Source: an uncultured Kiloniellaceae bacterium (GTDB lineage: Bacteria; Pseudomonadota; Alphaproteobacteria; Kiloniellales; Kiloniellaceae). Taken from it: 64,000 bases of DNA. The stretch is from assembly GCA_947493695.1 (NCBI GenBank), contig CANLSF010000002.1, forward strand, positions 62,001-126,000, written 5' to 3'. Positions 45,040-52,780 of this stretch are shown here, piece after piece; the first letter of the stretch is position 1, and every line of letters begins with the position of its first letter. The position numbers and the translations under genes are program-made. The notes beneath the pieces were generated by a model that saw nothing but the letters and a program-made list of their open reading frames with translations, searched no databases and was not told where the DNA came from.

Positions 45040-46150
45040 TCCTGTCCCCGAAAACGAGAGCACAGAAGCCAAGGAAACAGACGATCGGGTCAGAGCCCAC
45101 TTCCGGGCTCAAAGCAAATCCTGTGGTGCAATGGGCTCGCCTTTCATGGAAGGGCTTCTCGAGACTGCTGCGGATAAACTGACGTCGGAAACTACGGTCG
45201 GCGCCCGAATACTACAGTGGCAAGGAAACCCAAGCGACGATGCGCTCGGCCTCCGCTTTGCCGCTGGTCTGCACTGGCTGGCGCTTTGCGGCGCCGACCA
45301 GGGCCTTATCGATCTCTACGGCAATGGCGCTATCCCCGGGCTGAACCCAGCGGCCTGGGACTGCATTGAGCAGGCTTTGGAGAATCGCGCCCCTGCCCTG
45401 ATGCGCTTTATTGAAGGTCCACCGCAGACAAACGAGGTCGGTCGTTCTGCGGTTCTGTTTGGCGGTTTCATGGCCGCGGCAAACCGCACCGGTCTGCCTC
45501 TGTCTCTACATGAAATAGGCTCGAGCGCGGGACTGAATCTCAATTGGCACCGCTACGGTTATGCCCCCGCCGGAACGGACCTGGAATGGGGGAACGTCCA
45601 GGGCTCGGTGGTTCTGCGCCCCGATTGGGAGGGACCGCTGCCTGTAGTCTGCGATGTTCAAATCAATGACGCCGCAGGATGCGACCTCAATCCTGCCGAT
45701 CTGAGTGCACTGGGGTCTGAAGTTCCTGAGTGCGACGAGGCGAAACGACTGCTTTCCTATATCTGGCCGGACCAGAAGGAGCGATTGGCGCGCATGCGTG
45801 GGGCACTGGAGATCGCGGGCAAACACCCCCCTCTTGTCGTGCGCGAGAGTGCAGCTACCTGGCTGAAGCGGGTCGTCCCGGAACAGAAATCCGGAACTGT
45901 ACAGATTCTGTTTCACTCCATCGTCTGGCAGTATCTGCCCGAGGATGAACGCACGCGGATCAGGGGCGTCATAGACGATGCTTCCGTTGCGGCAACCGCA
46001 GACAAGCCCTTCGCATGGCTGCGTATGGAACCCTCGGAAAACGGTAAGTGGGCCGAGCTCAGGCTATCGCTGTGGCCTGGGTCGCAGGACCTGCACCTCG
46101 CAGATGTTTGCTATCACGGCAAATGGGTTCGCTGGTTCGAGGCTGAGTAG
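45029..46150 (+). CDS. DUF2332 family protein
   Basis: 373 residues, cytoplasmic. Signature stretches of DUF2332: HFRAQSKSCGAMGSPFMEGL, LHWLALCGADQGL, NEVGRSAVLFGGFMA, LHEIGSSAGLNLNWHRYGY, and VQILFHSIVWQYLP. The fold resembles SAM-dependent methyltransferases (EIGSSAGLNL in motif-I position), but activity is not known to me. GTG 45029 overlaps the DUF4197 stop by 11 nt, so the pair is translationally linked, although one product is exported and the other is not. Confidence 0.9.
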   Translation: MPSNPVPENESTEAKETDDRVRAHFRAQSKSCGAMGSPFMEGLLETAADKLTSETTVGARILQWQGNPSDDALGLRFAAGLHWLALCGADQGLIDLYGNGAIPGLNPAAWDCIEQALENRAPALMRFIEGPPQTNEVGRSAVLFGGFMAAANRTGLPLSLHEIGSSAGLNLNWHRYGYAPAGTDLEWGNVQGSVVLRPDWEGPLPVVCDVQINDAAGCDLNPADLSALGSEVPECDEAKRLLSYIWPDQKERLARMRGALEIAGKHPPLVVRESAATWLKRVVPEQKSGTVQILFHSIVWQYLPEDERTRIRGVIDDASVAATADKPFAWLRMEPSENGKWAELRLSLWPGSQDLHLADVCYHGKWVRWFEAE

Positions 46151-46239
46151 CGCAAGGAACGGAACCGATTTCGATGAAGGCAGTTTAGTTGACGCGGCGA
46201 CTCAGCAGGTTGCCTCTAATCACGTGAACATGAGCCCAT

Positions 46240-46932
46240 TCAACGCTTCGCCTCAAGCGTATCGGGATAGATAAAACCGGAGACCTTGTAGGCTCGCTTA
46301 CCGTACTTCTGACCCGGCGTGTACCAGACGCGAACCGAAGACCAGTCGTTGTTTGGCGAGACGTCGATCACAGGCGTGTAACGATGAATACGGCCCCGGT
46401 TGAGCCAGTTGGCCTGATGCACCAAGACTTCACGGTCGTTCAGCACTTCGGCAACCACTGCCAAATGCCCATAGCGCAAACGTTTGGTCTTACTGAGTAC
46501 GAGCACCGACCCGACCGAGGGTTCCTGCCCTCGCGCATAACGGCCTTTGGCGCTGCGCCACCAGGTCCAGGCGTCACCACGGATCCCGATCGACGAGACC
46601 TCACGAGCGTAGGGAACACATTGCAGAGACCGCTTCCCGGTATGAATCGCCGGCTTCATCCTCGGCTTCGGGATCGCAAAAGATGCAGTCACAATGCTGG
46701 GCCTTAAAACTTCGGGCTTTCGCAGCGGTGCGCCATTCTCCGGCGAGAAAACAGAGAAATACGGAGGCTCCACAGGCTCAGGGTCCTGCCCTGCCGTCGA
46801 CAGCCAATCGGCGTCATCCATGGGGGATCCTGAAAAGTCACCTAACGTGTTTTCGGGCGCAGGCTGCCGCGCGGCACAAGCCGTCAGCAGAAAAGCAGAA
46901 AAAACCACGAACGCGATACGCACGGATATCAT
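46240..46932 (-). CDS. CHAP-domain lipoprotein (cell-wall amidase/peptidase)
   Basis: 230 residues from ATG 46932. A lipoprotein signal MISVRIAFVVFSAFLLTAC places the acylated Cys at 19. After a Pro-rich linker comes a CHAP domain (about 115-225): nucleophile Cys in LQCVPYAREVSSIGIRGDAW, His in RYGHLAVVAEV, and VHQANWL. CHAP enzymes cut peptidoglycan peptides or cross-bridges; here it would be tethered to a membrane. The frame is open upstream to 47037 but only this start gives a lipobox. It converges with the DUF2332 gene. Confidence 0.85.
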   Translation of the reverse strand: MISVRIAFVVFSAFLLTACAARQPAPENTLGDFSGSPMDDADWLSTAGQDPEPVEPPYFSVFSPENGAPLRKPEVLRPSIVTASFAIPKPRMKPAIHTGKRSLQCVPYAREVSSIGIRGDAWTWWRSAKGRYARGQEPSVGSVLVLSKTKRLRYGHLAVVAEVLNDREVLVHQANWLNRGRIHRYTPVIDVSPNNDWSSVRVWYTPGQKYGKRAYKVSGFIYPDTLEAKR

Positions 46933-47263
46933 TGCGCGCCACTGAACGGCGAACGCGCGTTGCGCAACCGAAACACCATAATGAACAACTTCCCCGATCC
47001 TTCCACGTGATACCTGGCTAAAACGATCAGCCTGCACGCGGTTGAAAACTTCCCGACCTCAGACTTCGCAGTATTGAACAACAACTCAGCCAGAAGGCAA
47101 AGACTAACACAGCAAAGAATCACGATAAAGCGACCATGTCCATCGTTTGTCACAAGGATTCCATAGCAAACGGCCTGATTCCCGCCTCATTTATGCCTGA
47201 CACATGAGAAATACCGCGATTTGCACGCGGCGATACTGATGAAGAAACAAAATGGAGCCTCTG
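46933..47263. other. Divergent intergenic region
   Basis: 331 nt between the CHAP lipoprotein and the glycine-zipper lipoprotein. A minus-strand frame inside it (to 47153) has a hydrophobic stretch but no ribosome site and overlaps the CHAP start, so it is not called. The ribosome site of the next gene (GGAG, 47254-47257) ends the region. Confidence 0.4.
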
Positions 47264-47497
47264 ATGTACCGAATCCCCTTTCTCGCCGTTGCCCTCCTGC
47301 TGTCGGCTTGTGGCAGCACCGACAAGGATCGCGGCCTGAGCGGCGCAGCAATCGGTGCCGGCGCAGGCGCCGTTGTTGGCGCCGTGACGGGCTTAACCGT
47401 CGTCCAGGGCGTGGTGCTTGGCGCAGGCGCAGGCGGCCTGACCGGTATTCTGACCGACGAGGACCAGATCGACCTGGGCAAACCGCTCTGGGAATAA
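47264..47497 (+). CDS. Glycine-zipper lipoprotein
   Basis: 77 residues. Lipobox LLLSAC puts the acylated Cys near residue 16. The mature part is a glycine zipper (SGAAIGAGAGAVVGAVTGLTV, then LGAGAGGLTGIL) of the type found in outer-membrane and envelope lipoproteins such as SlyB/OmpA-linked 2TM domains. ATG 47264 is six nt after GGAG; an earlier ATG at 47252 lies inside the ribosome site and is less likely. Envelope-structural role inferred. Confidence 0.85.
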   Translation: MYRIPFLAVALLLSACGSTDKDRGLSGAAIGAGAGAVVGAVTGLTVVQGVVLGAGAGGLTGILTDEDQIDLGKPLWE

Positions 47498-47547
47498 GAT
47501 CTCAGCGGCCCACATAGAGAATGAAGGGCCTTTAGGACCCAAGCGGT

Positions 47548-48087
47548 CTACTTATCCTGCTTCTGATCCACGAAGAGGTCCCGGGCGATCTGTCCGATGA
47601 GTTTAGGGTACTTTTCGTCGTCCCGGTTTTTCAGCTTTTCGACCCAGCCCGAAACCGTGGCGTAGCGCGCGTCGTTGCCGCAGAAGCTGGCCGTGACATC
47701 GATGCGGGCGTCATCGCCACGCGGTGAACCGCCTTTTGTCTTCCCGCCGCATTGGGACTGGCCGCTCAGGCTTTTTCCGCCATTGAAGGTCATCAGGACG
47801 TAAAGGCTGGGCTGCGGTGCCTGCGTGGGATCCGTGGTGACTGTGATCCGACGCTTCTGGATTGCGCCGGCAATGAGGCTTGCGACCTCTTCCTCAAACG
47901 CAGGCTGATCCATATCGAAGGCCGCGCCCTGTATTTTCAGCAGCAGGGGACCTTCCTTGGTCGCTTCGATCAGAAAATCGAGGGTTCCCGCCGGGTGGAG
48001 ATAACTCCTGTTGGTGGCCGGCTCGTCGCAAGCCGCCAAAAGAAAGACCAACGAAAGTGCGGCGCCGCGCAGACAGGTTCTAAACAT
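47548..48087 (-). CDS. Lipoprotein of unknown function
   Basis: 179 residues. Signal peptide with lipobox (LVFLLAAC; acylated Cys near 20) followed by a mainly alpha/beta domain: TLDFLIEATKEGPLLLKIQG, FEEEVASLIAGAIQKRRITV and LYVLMTFNGG. It has two further Cys (QCGG, SFCGN) that could form a disulphide. ATG 48087 follows GAGGAA; a TTG directly before it is not needed. No family is recognised. It converges with the glycine-zipper lipoprotein gene. Confidence 0.8.
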   Translation of the reverse strand: MFRTCLRGAALSLVFLLAACDEPATNRSYLHPAGTLDFLIEATKEGPLLLKIQGAAFDMDQPAFEEEVASLIAGAIQKRRITVTTDPTQAPQPSLYVLMTFNGGKSLSGQSQCGGKTKGGSPRGDDARIDVTASFCGNDARYATVSGWVEKLKNRDDEKYPKLIGQIARDLFVDQKQDK

Positions 48088-48251
48088 CAAAATTCCTCAA
48101 GCAAAAGCAGCGCCTCCTTCGGCGCGTCGCAATATTCCCGATCCATTGCTTATACTGCAGTCTTGCTCAAGCGAACACAGTTGTTCAACATGCGTTGAAT
48201 TACCTTCGCTGCCGAAGTTTCCACCTGATACCGATTAAAGATAGTAACACC

Positions 48252-48500
48252 ATGCCGAACAACATTATCCCAACCCTGATTAAATTGATCATCGCGTGCC
48301 TGATCGTCGGTTTCGTGATGTCTTATCTGAATCTGACGCCGCGGCAGGCGTTCGAGTCCATGGGTTCGGCAGCGGTCGAAGTCTTTGAGATGGGATCATC
48401 AGTTTTCGAATGGGGCTTTACCTATATCCTGCTGGGCGCTGCAGTCGTCATTCCCATCTGGCTGATCGCGATGGGCTGGAAGATGTTGCGCAATAAGTAG
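48252..48500 (+). CDS. Small two-helix membrane protein (DUF6460-like)
   Basis: 82 residues with two hydrophobic helices (LIKLIIACLIVGFVMSYL and YILLGAAVVIPIWLIAMGW) joined by a short loop TPRQAFESMGSAAVEVFE. The LTPRQAF segment recalls the small alphaproteobacterial DUF6460 family, a match from memory only. ATG 48252; weak ribosome site. Followed in the same direction by the NIPSNAP gene after 115 nt. Confidence 0.7.
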   Translation: MPNNIIPTLIKLIIACLIVGFVMSYLNLTPRQAFESMGSAAVEVFEMGSSVFEWGFTYILLGAAVVIPIWLIAMGWKMLRNK

Positions 48501-48614
48501 GCTTTGCACCTGACCGGCCCCTACGGCATTCTTTTTGGACATCCCTGCGGCCCGGCTTTCTGTTTAGTCGACCTTCCGCAAAAACCAACAAACAAAGCTT
48601 GAGGAACTCCCTTC

Positions 48615-48929
48615 ATGATCTTCGATCATCGCACTTATCGCGTCCGCCCCGGCACCCTGCCGAAGCAAATGGCCCTCTATAAGGAGTTCGGCTATGCCGC
48701 CCAGTGCCGGAACCTCGGTAAGCCCGTGCTATACGCCACAACGGAAGTCGGTGACGTGAACAGCTACGTGCACGTCTGGGCCTACAAAGACATCGCAGAA
48801 CGTGCTGAAAAACGTGCGGCGATGCTCGCCGACCCAGATTGGCAGACCTACATGAAGAAAAGCGCCGAAGCCGGTTATCTGGTCGAGCAGGAGAACAAGA
48901 TTCTCATCGGCTCCGAGTTTATGGGCTGA
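48615..48929 (+). CDS. NIPSNAP-family protein
   Basis: 104-residue ferredoxin-like alpha/beta barrel protein: MIFDHRTYRVRPGTLPKQM, then VNSYVHVWAYKDIAERAEKR and LADPDWQTYMKK, the typical NIPSNAP layout (dimeric alpha-beta barrel). Bacterial members occur near many catabolic genes and their function is not settled. TTGAGGAA lies before the ATG. It converges with the carbonic-anhydrase-like gene. Confidence 0.92.
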   Translation: MIFDHRTYRVRPGTLPKQMALYKEFGYAAQCRNLGKPVLYATTEVGDVNSYVHVWAYKDIAERAEKRAAMLADPDWQTYMKKSAEAGYLVEQENKILIGSEFMG

Positions 48930-48946
48930 GCCAGCCTAAAGCAGAA

Positions 48947-49477
48947 TCAATCGATCCGGCGAAGTTGATTTCTATAATCGGGGATTTTCGTGACGTAGGA
49001 TTCCGCCGACATCTGCAAGCGCTTGATGTGATCTTCCGATAGTTCCCGCATCACTTTGGCCGGCGCGCCGAAAACCAGGGAATTGTCGGGGATCTCCTTT
49101 CCCTCACCGATAAAACTGTTCGCGCCGATCAAACAGTTCCGCCCGACCTTCGCGCCGTTCAGGATGATCGCGCCGATACCGACCAAGGTGCCGTCACCGA
49201 TGCTGCATCCGTGGAGCGTCACGCTGTGGCCGATAGTTACACCATCACCGATGCTGCAGGGATAACCCGGGTCGACGTGCACCACCGAGTTTTCCTGAAT
49301 ATTGCTGCCCTTGCCTAATGTGATGCTATCGTTGTCACCGCGCATAACGACGCCCCACCAAACCGAACTGTCGCGCGCCAGCGTCACATCGCCAATGACG
49401 ACCGCCGTCGGCGCAATATAGCTCGAGTCTTCCTCGGCGAACCGCGGCGCTTTATCGCCGATTGCGTAAAGCATCAT
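48947..49477 (-). CDS. Gamma-carbonic anhydrase-like hexapeptide-repeat protein
   Basis: 176 residues forming a left-handed beta helix of hexapeptide repeats (YIAPTAVVIGDVTL, SVWWGVVMRGDNDSITLGKGS, IQENSVVHVDPGYPCSIGDG). The three metal-binding His of the family are at VVHVD, IGHSVTLHGC, as expected for gamma-carbonic anhydrase homologues (YrdA/PaaY group). Whether it hydrates CO2 or acts otherwise is uncertain. GGAGAGAAG precedes two adjacent ATGs; the first (49477) is used. It lies 38 nt after the glutathione-transferase gene, in one unit with it. Confidence 0.93.
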   Translation of the reverse strand: MMLYAIGDKAPRFAEEDSSYIAPTAVVIGDVTLARDSSVWWGVVMRGDNDSITLGKGSNIQENSVVHVDPGYPCSIGDGVTIGHSVTLHGCSIGDGTLVGIGAIILNGAKVGRNCLIGANSFIGEGKEIPDNSLVFGAPAKVMRELSEDHIKRLQMSAESYVTKIPDYRNQLRRID

Positions 49478-49515
49478 CTTCTCTCCAGTTACACGCCGTT
49501 TTTCGGGATACCCGC

Positions 49516-50151
49516 TCAGGGCATCGGGACTTCACCCATCTGCTTGGGCACGTGGTAGCCGCGCTGAAACGCAGGGCGCTCCGCCAGTTCTGTGTACCAG
49601 CGCGCCAGGTTCGGGAAGGAATTCAGATCGATCTGCTGCCATTCGAAGCGCGAGATCCACGGCCAGGTGGCGATATCGGCGATAGAGAGTTCATCACCGG
49701 CGAGGTATTTCGACTCACCAAGCTGCTTATCCAGAACGCCGTAAAGGCGCTTTGCCTCATTGCTGTAGCGCTCCTCAGCGTAGGGCGCCTTGCCTGGATT
49801 GAACTTCACGAAATGATGTACCTGTCCCAGCATCGGTCCGACGCCACCCATCTGCAGCATCAGCCACTCCATCATGCGCCAGTAACCGGCCTCGTCACTG
49901 GGAACCAGCTTGCCGCCAGCCTTCTTCGAGAGATAGAGCATGATCGCGCCGGACTCCATAACGGAGGTCCCGGTCTCGGTGTCGACAATGGCAGGGATCT
50001 TGTTGTTGGGGCTGATCTTCAGAAAGTCAGGCGCGAACTGATCGTCGTTGGTGATGTTGATGGGTATCGCACGATAGGGCATTCCCAGCTCTTCAAGCAT
50101 AATCGAGACCTTGCGGCCATTGGGAGTTGTCCAGGTGTAGAGATCAATCAC
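49516..50151 (-). CDS. Glutathione S-transferase, YfcG/Nu-like
   Basis: 211 residues from a GTG at 50151 (MIDLYTWTTPNGRKVSIMLEE), with AAAGGACAG upstream. The thioredoxin half has TTPNGRKVS in place of a catalytic Tyr/Ser and NNKIPAIVD...ESGAIMLYL for glutathione; the C-terminal half is helical with LSIADIATWPWI. This matches YfcG-type disulphide-bond reductases. The frame is open to 50208. With the gamma-CA gene it follows the sulfolactate operon on the same strand after a 152-nt gap. Confidence 0.92.
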   Translation of the reverse strand: MIDLYTWTTPNGRKVSIMLEELGMPYRAIPINITNDDQFAPDFLKISPNNKIPAIVDTETGTSVMESGAIMLYLSKKAGGKLVPSDEAGYWRMMEWLMLQMGGVGPMLGQVHHFVKFNPGKAPYAEERYSNEAKRLYGVLDKQLGESKYLAGDELSIADIATWPWISRFEWQQIDLNSFPNLARWYTELAERPAFQRGYHVPKQMGEVPMP

Positions 50152-50303
50152 GGAGAGCTGTCCTTTCGCGGATGAGACCGGGCGTAACGAGATGTATGGA
50201 GAAAACATGCGCCGGTTATAACGGCGTCAGTTTAGACCGACAGCAGTGGTCCGCAGCAAGAGATTTTAAGCCTCGCCGTCGCACTCTCCGCAGCCGACGT
50301 GTT

Positions 50304-51320
50304 TTAACGCTGCGCAAGCCGTTCCAATTCTTCGATAAAAGCGCTGTCAACCGCGACGCCCTCTTTTGCAGCTTTCTCCCGCGCCGTTAGACGCCGCACA
50401 CCAGGTAAACGTGCACCCGGTTGCACAAGGATGGCGCTCAGCAAGACTTCGAGACGATCGGCAAAGCCGTCTCCTGACAAGCGTTTCGGGTCTATGGCGA
50501 TGACACTCTGCCCTACCCCAGGCGGCGGTCCGTCGGCGGTAAAGAAGGAGGAAGCTTCAAAGCCGAAGTTCGCGCCGGTGACGGCAGCAGCCAGAATCTC
50601 GACCATCAGAACCAGCGCCGCCCCCTTGGCATCGCCGATGGGAATCATCGTACCTTCCAGCGCCGCTTTCGCATCAGTCGTAGGCTGCCCGTCCTTATCC
50701 AGCGCCCAGCCTTGGGGGATCGGCGTAGCGTTCTTGGCGGCCACCATCACCTTGCCACGGGCGGCCTTGCTGAGACTCAAGTCGATCAGCAGAGGTTCGG
50801 CCGCACAGCGCGGAGCGGCAAAGGCAATGGGGTTGGTTCCAAACACACCGTCCCGGCCACCCCAGGGCGCAATGGCCTTTGGGCTGTTACCCAGGATCAG
50901 ACCAATCAGACCAAGATTTGCCAAACGTTCGGCGTGATACCCCGCCTGACCGAAATGATGAGACCGGAAAATGCCGGCCATGGCGATCCCACTCACCGGC
51001 GCCATCTGCGATAGCTTTTCGATCGCAAGATCCATCGCTGGGAACGCAAAACCTGATTTGGCGTCGATGCGCAGGGCCGCCGAACCGGCAGACTCGAATG
51101 CCGGCACCGCATGACCCTGAACTTTGCCGGACGCTGCCTGGGCAGCGTAAGCGGCCAGACGGGACAGACCATGCCCTTTTTGACCATCGATCTCGGCAGC
51201 CACCAAGGCAGCAGCAACACTGGCGGCATTTTCCGCCGAGGTGTCGTGTGCCACAAGAACCCGCACCGCCAGATCGCTGAGTTCGTCCGGGCTCAAGTGC
51301 TTTACCTCACCTGCAGTCAT
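50304..51320 (-). CDS. comC: (R)-sulfolactate dehydrogenase, LDH2 family
   Basis: NAD(P)-dependent oxidoreductase of the LDH2/malate dehydrogenase family, 338 residues. RSHHFGQAGYHAE holds the catalytic His, and GTNPIAFAAP and LSLSKAARGK bind cofactor. In the sulfolactate pathway ComC reduces sulfopyruvate to (R)-sulfolactate, completing with SlcC the conversion of the (S) form into the one cleaved by SuyAB. The assignment rests on neighbours; on sequence alone it could be another 2-oxoacid reductase. GGAGAAAGGGG precedes the ATG, which overlaps the slcC stop (ATGA). Last gene of the operon. Confidence 0.87.
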   Translation of the reverse strand: MTAGEVKHLSPDELSDLAVRVLVAHDTSAENAASVAAALVAAEIDGQKGHGLSRLAAYAAQAASGKVQGHAVPAFESAGSAALRIDAKSGFAFPAMDLAIEKLSQMAPVSGIAMAGIFRSHHFGQAGYHAERLANLGLIGLILGNSPKAIAPWGGRDGVFGTNPIAFAAPRCAAEPLLIDLSLSKAARGKVMVAAKNATPIPQGWALDKDGQPTTDAKAALEGTMIPIGDAKGAALVLMVEILAAAVTGANFGFEASSFFTADGPPPGVGQSVIAIDPKRLSGDGFADRLEVLLSAILVQPGARLPGVRRLTAREKAAKEGVAVDSAFIEELERLAQR

Positions 51321-52249
51321 GCCCCTTTCTCCAGCACTCGTCTTACATTATCGGCAGTCACGCCGCTGACCCGGACGTTGCCTTCTTCAGTGACGCCGGC
51401 AATATGCGGGGTCAGGAAAAGATTTGGCACAGCCGCAAAATGACTTCCGGCTTCGGCGGTTACCGGCTCGCTCGCAAAGACATCAAGCGCGGCCCCGTCC
51501 AGCGCCCCTGCCTTCAACGCCTCGGCCAAAGCCGCTTCATCGACAACACCGCCGCGAGCCGTATTGATGACGACCGCACCTCTTTTCAACCGGGCTATTG
51601 CAGACGCATTCATGAGATTGCGGGTCGCGTCGTTCAGCGGGACATGCAAGCTGATCACATCGCTGGATGCCAGAAGGTCGTTAAACTCCAGTTTTTCGCA
51701 GTCCGACCACGCCAGATCATCAGCAGGTAAGAAAGGATCAAAGGCGGCAATCCGCATCCCCATCGCACGGGCACGGGCCGCAACATTGCGCGCGATGCCG
51801 CCATAGCCGATCAACCCCATCTGCTTGCCCGCCACTTCCCGCCCGATGGAGGCCTGTCTCGGCCAACCCCCGGCAATCACGGCGTCGCTGGTCTGAAAGG
51901 CACCACGCAACAAAACCAGTGTCATGGCAATGACGTATTCCGCCACGGAATCATCGTTGGCTCCGCTCGCCGGGCAAACCTCGATGTTGCCTGCGGCACA
52001 GGCATCCAGATCGATGTTGTCTAGCCCTACTCCAAGGCGCCCGACCACCTGCAGGTTTTTCGCGGCCTCAAGCAATTCGTCGCGCACCTGCGTCCGGTTT
52101 CGAACCACCAGCGCGCGGGCATCAGTGACCAGCCGCAGCAATTCGTCAGGGCGGTCCACCAGATCGGGATTGTAGTGAACATCGAAATCCTTGCTGAGAC
52201 CCTCAACCGCGGCCTGGTCCATGAATTCTGAAATGACGATATCGGGCAT
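51317..52249 (-). CDS. slcC: (S)-sulfolactate dehydrogenase, D-2-hydroxyacid dehydrogenase family
   Basis: 310-residue NAD-dependent dehydrogenase of the phosphoglycerate-dehydrogenase fold. GLIGYGGIARNVAARA is the nucleotide loop; the catalytic Arg is in INTARGGVVDEAAL, Glu follows in FASEPV and His in TPHIAGVTEEG. In sulfolactate degraders SlcC oxidises (S)-sulfolactate to sulfopyruvate. The gene order with comC and suyAB makes this the best call, though the fold also fits other hydroxyacids. AGGTAA upstream of ATG 52249; 4-nt overlap with comC. Confidence 0.87.
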   Translation of the reverse strand: MPDIVISEFMDQAAVEGLSKDFDVHYNPDLVDRPDELLRLVTDARALVVRNRTQVRDELLEAAKNLQVVGRLGVGLDNIDLDACAAGNIEVCPASGANDDSVAEYVIAMTLVLLRGAFQTSDAVIAGGWPRQASIGREVAGKQMGLIGYGGIARNVAARARAMGMRIAAFDPFLPADDLAWSDCEKLEFNDLLASSDVISLHVPLNDATRNLMNASAIARLKRGAVVINTARGGVVDEAALAEALKAGALDGAALDVFASEPVTAEAGSHFAAVPNLFLTPHIAGVTEEGNVRVSGVTADNVRRVLEKGA

Positions 52250-52282
52250 AGTTGGATTACCTGTGGAAATCAGCTGACGATC

Positions 52283-52780
52283 TCAGCGAAACCAAAAACC
52301 TATGGGAAGCGGAACGAGCAGCACTTTGGAAAAAAGCGTGTAAAAACCCAAAACCACCACCAGGGCTGCCGATGGAAATACAATGCGGCGGCGCGGCGTC
52401 CAGGGATCGTACATGGCAAAGAGCATGATCGCGCCAAATGCAAATACACCGGAGAGTAAAAACCCGGTCCAGGGCATCGCGAGACTGGAGAGCAGCATTG
52501 CGGCAACAAGCCCCACTCGTCGCGGGGTGGATGTTACGCCTGCGGCACCGGAAGCCGCATCAGTCTCTGCGTTGTCCCCTGCCCCATTTATAAAATTATA
52601 TGCGATCAGCAGGATACAGAAGACGATCATCGCCGCCGCGATTGCCCTCGGGAAGACATAGGAATCGGAATCCGTCATCGTTGTTGTGTCCCACAAGGCC
52701 AGACTGGCCAGCAGGATGAACGCAACAGCTGCGATGGTTCCCGCGAGGTCCTTCACACCGCCTTTGGACTCAATCTGCAT
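52283..52780 (-). CDS. slcF: Tripartite tricarboxylate transporter small membrane subunit (TctB-type, SlcF-like)
   Basis: 165 residues, four predicted helices (AGTIAAVAFILLASLALW, FPRAIAAAMIVFCILLIAY, VGLVAAMLLSSLAMPW, VVVLGFYTLFSKVLLVPLPIG), the TctB pattern. It partners the large TctA-type subunit whose end it overlaps by 11 nt; GGGAGG precedes the ATG. In characterised sulfolactate clusters the corresponding genes are named slcHFG; the letter assignment is from memory and context. Confidence 0.82.
   Translation of the reverse strand: MQIESKGGVKDLAGTIAAVAFILLASLALWDTTTMTDSDSYVFPRAIAAAMIVFCILLIAYNFINGAGDNAETDAASGAAGVTSTPRRVGLVAAMLLSSLAMPWTGFLLSGVFAFGAIMLFAMYDPWTPRRRIVFPSAALVVVLGFYTLFSKVLLVPLPIGFWFR

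Noticed and set aside
46929-47153. 74-codon minus-strand frame with a hydrophobic segment before the CHAP lipoprotein
   Set aside because: No ribosome site, overlaps the start of the CHAP gene, and the sequence is not signal-like or conserved-looking.
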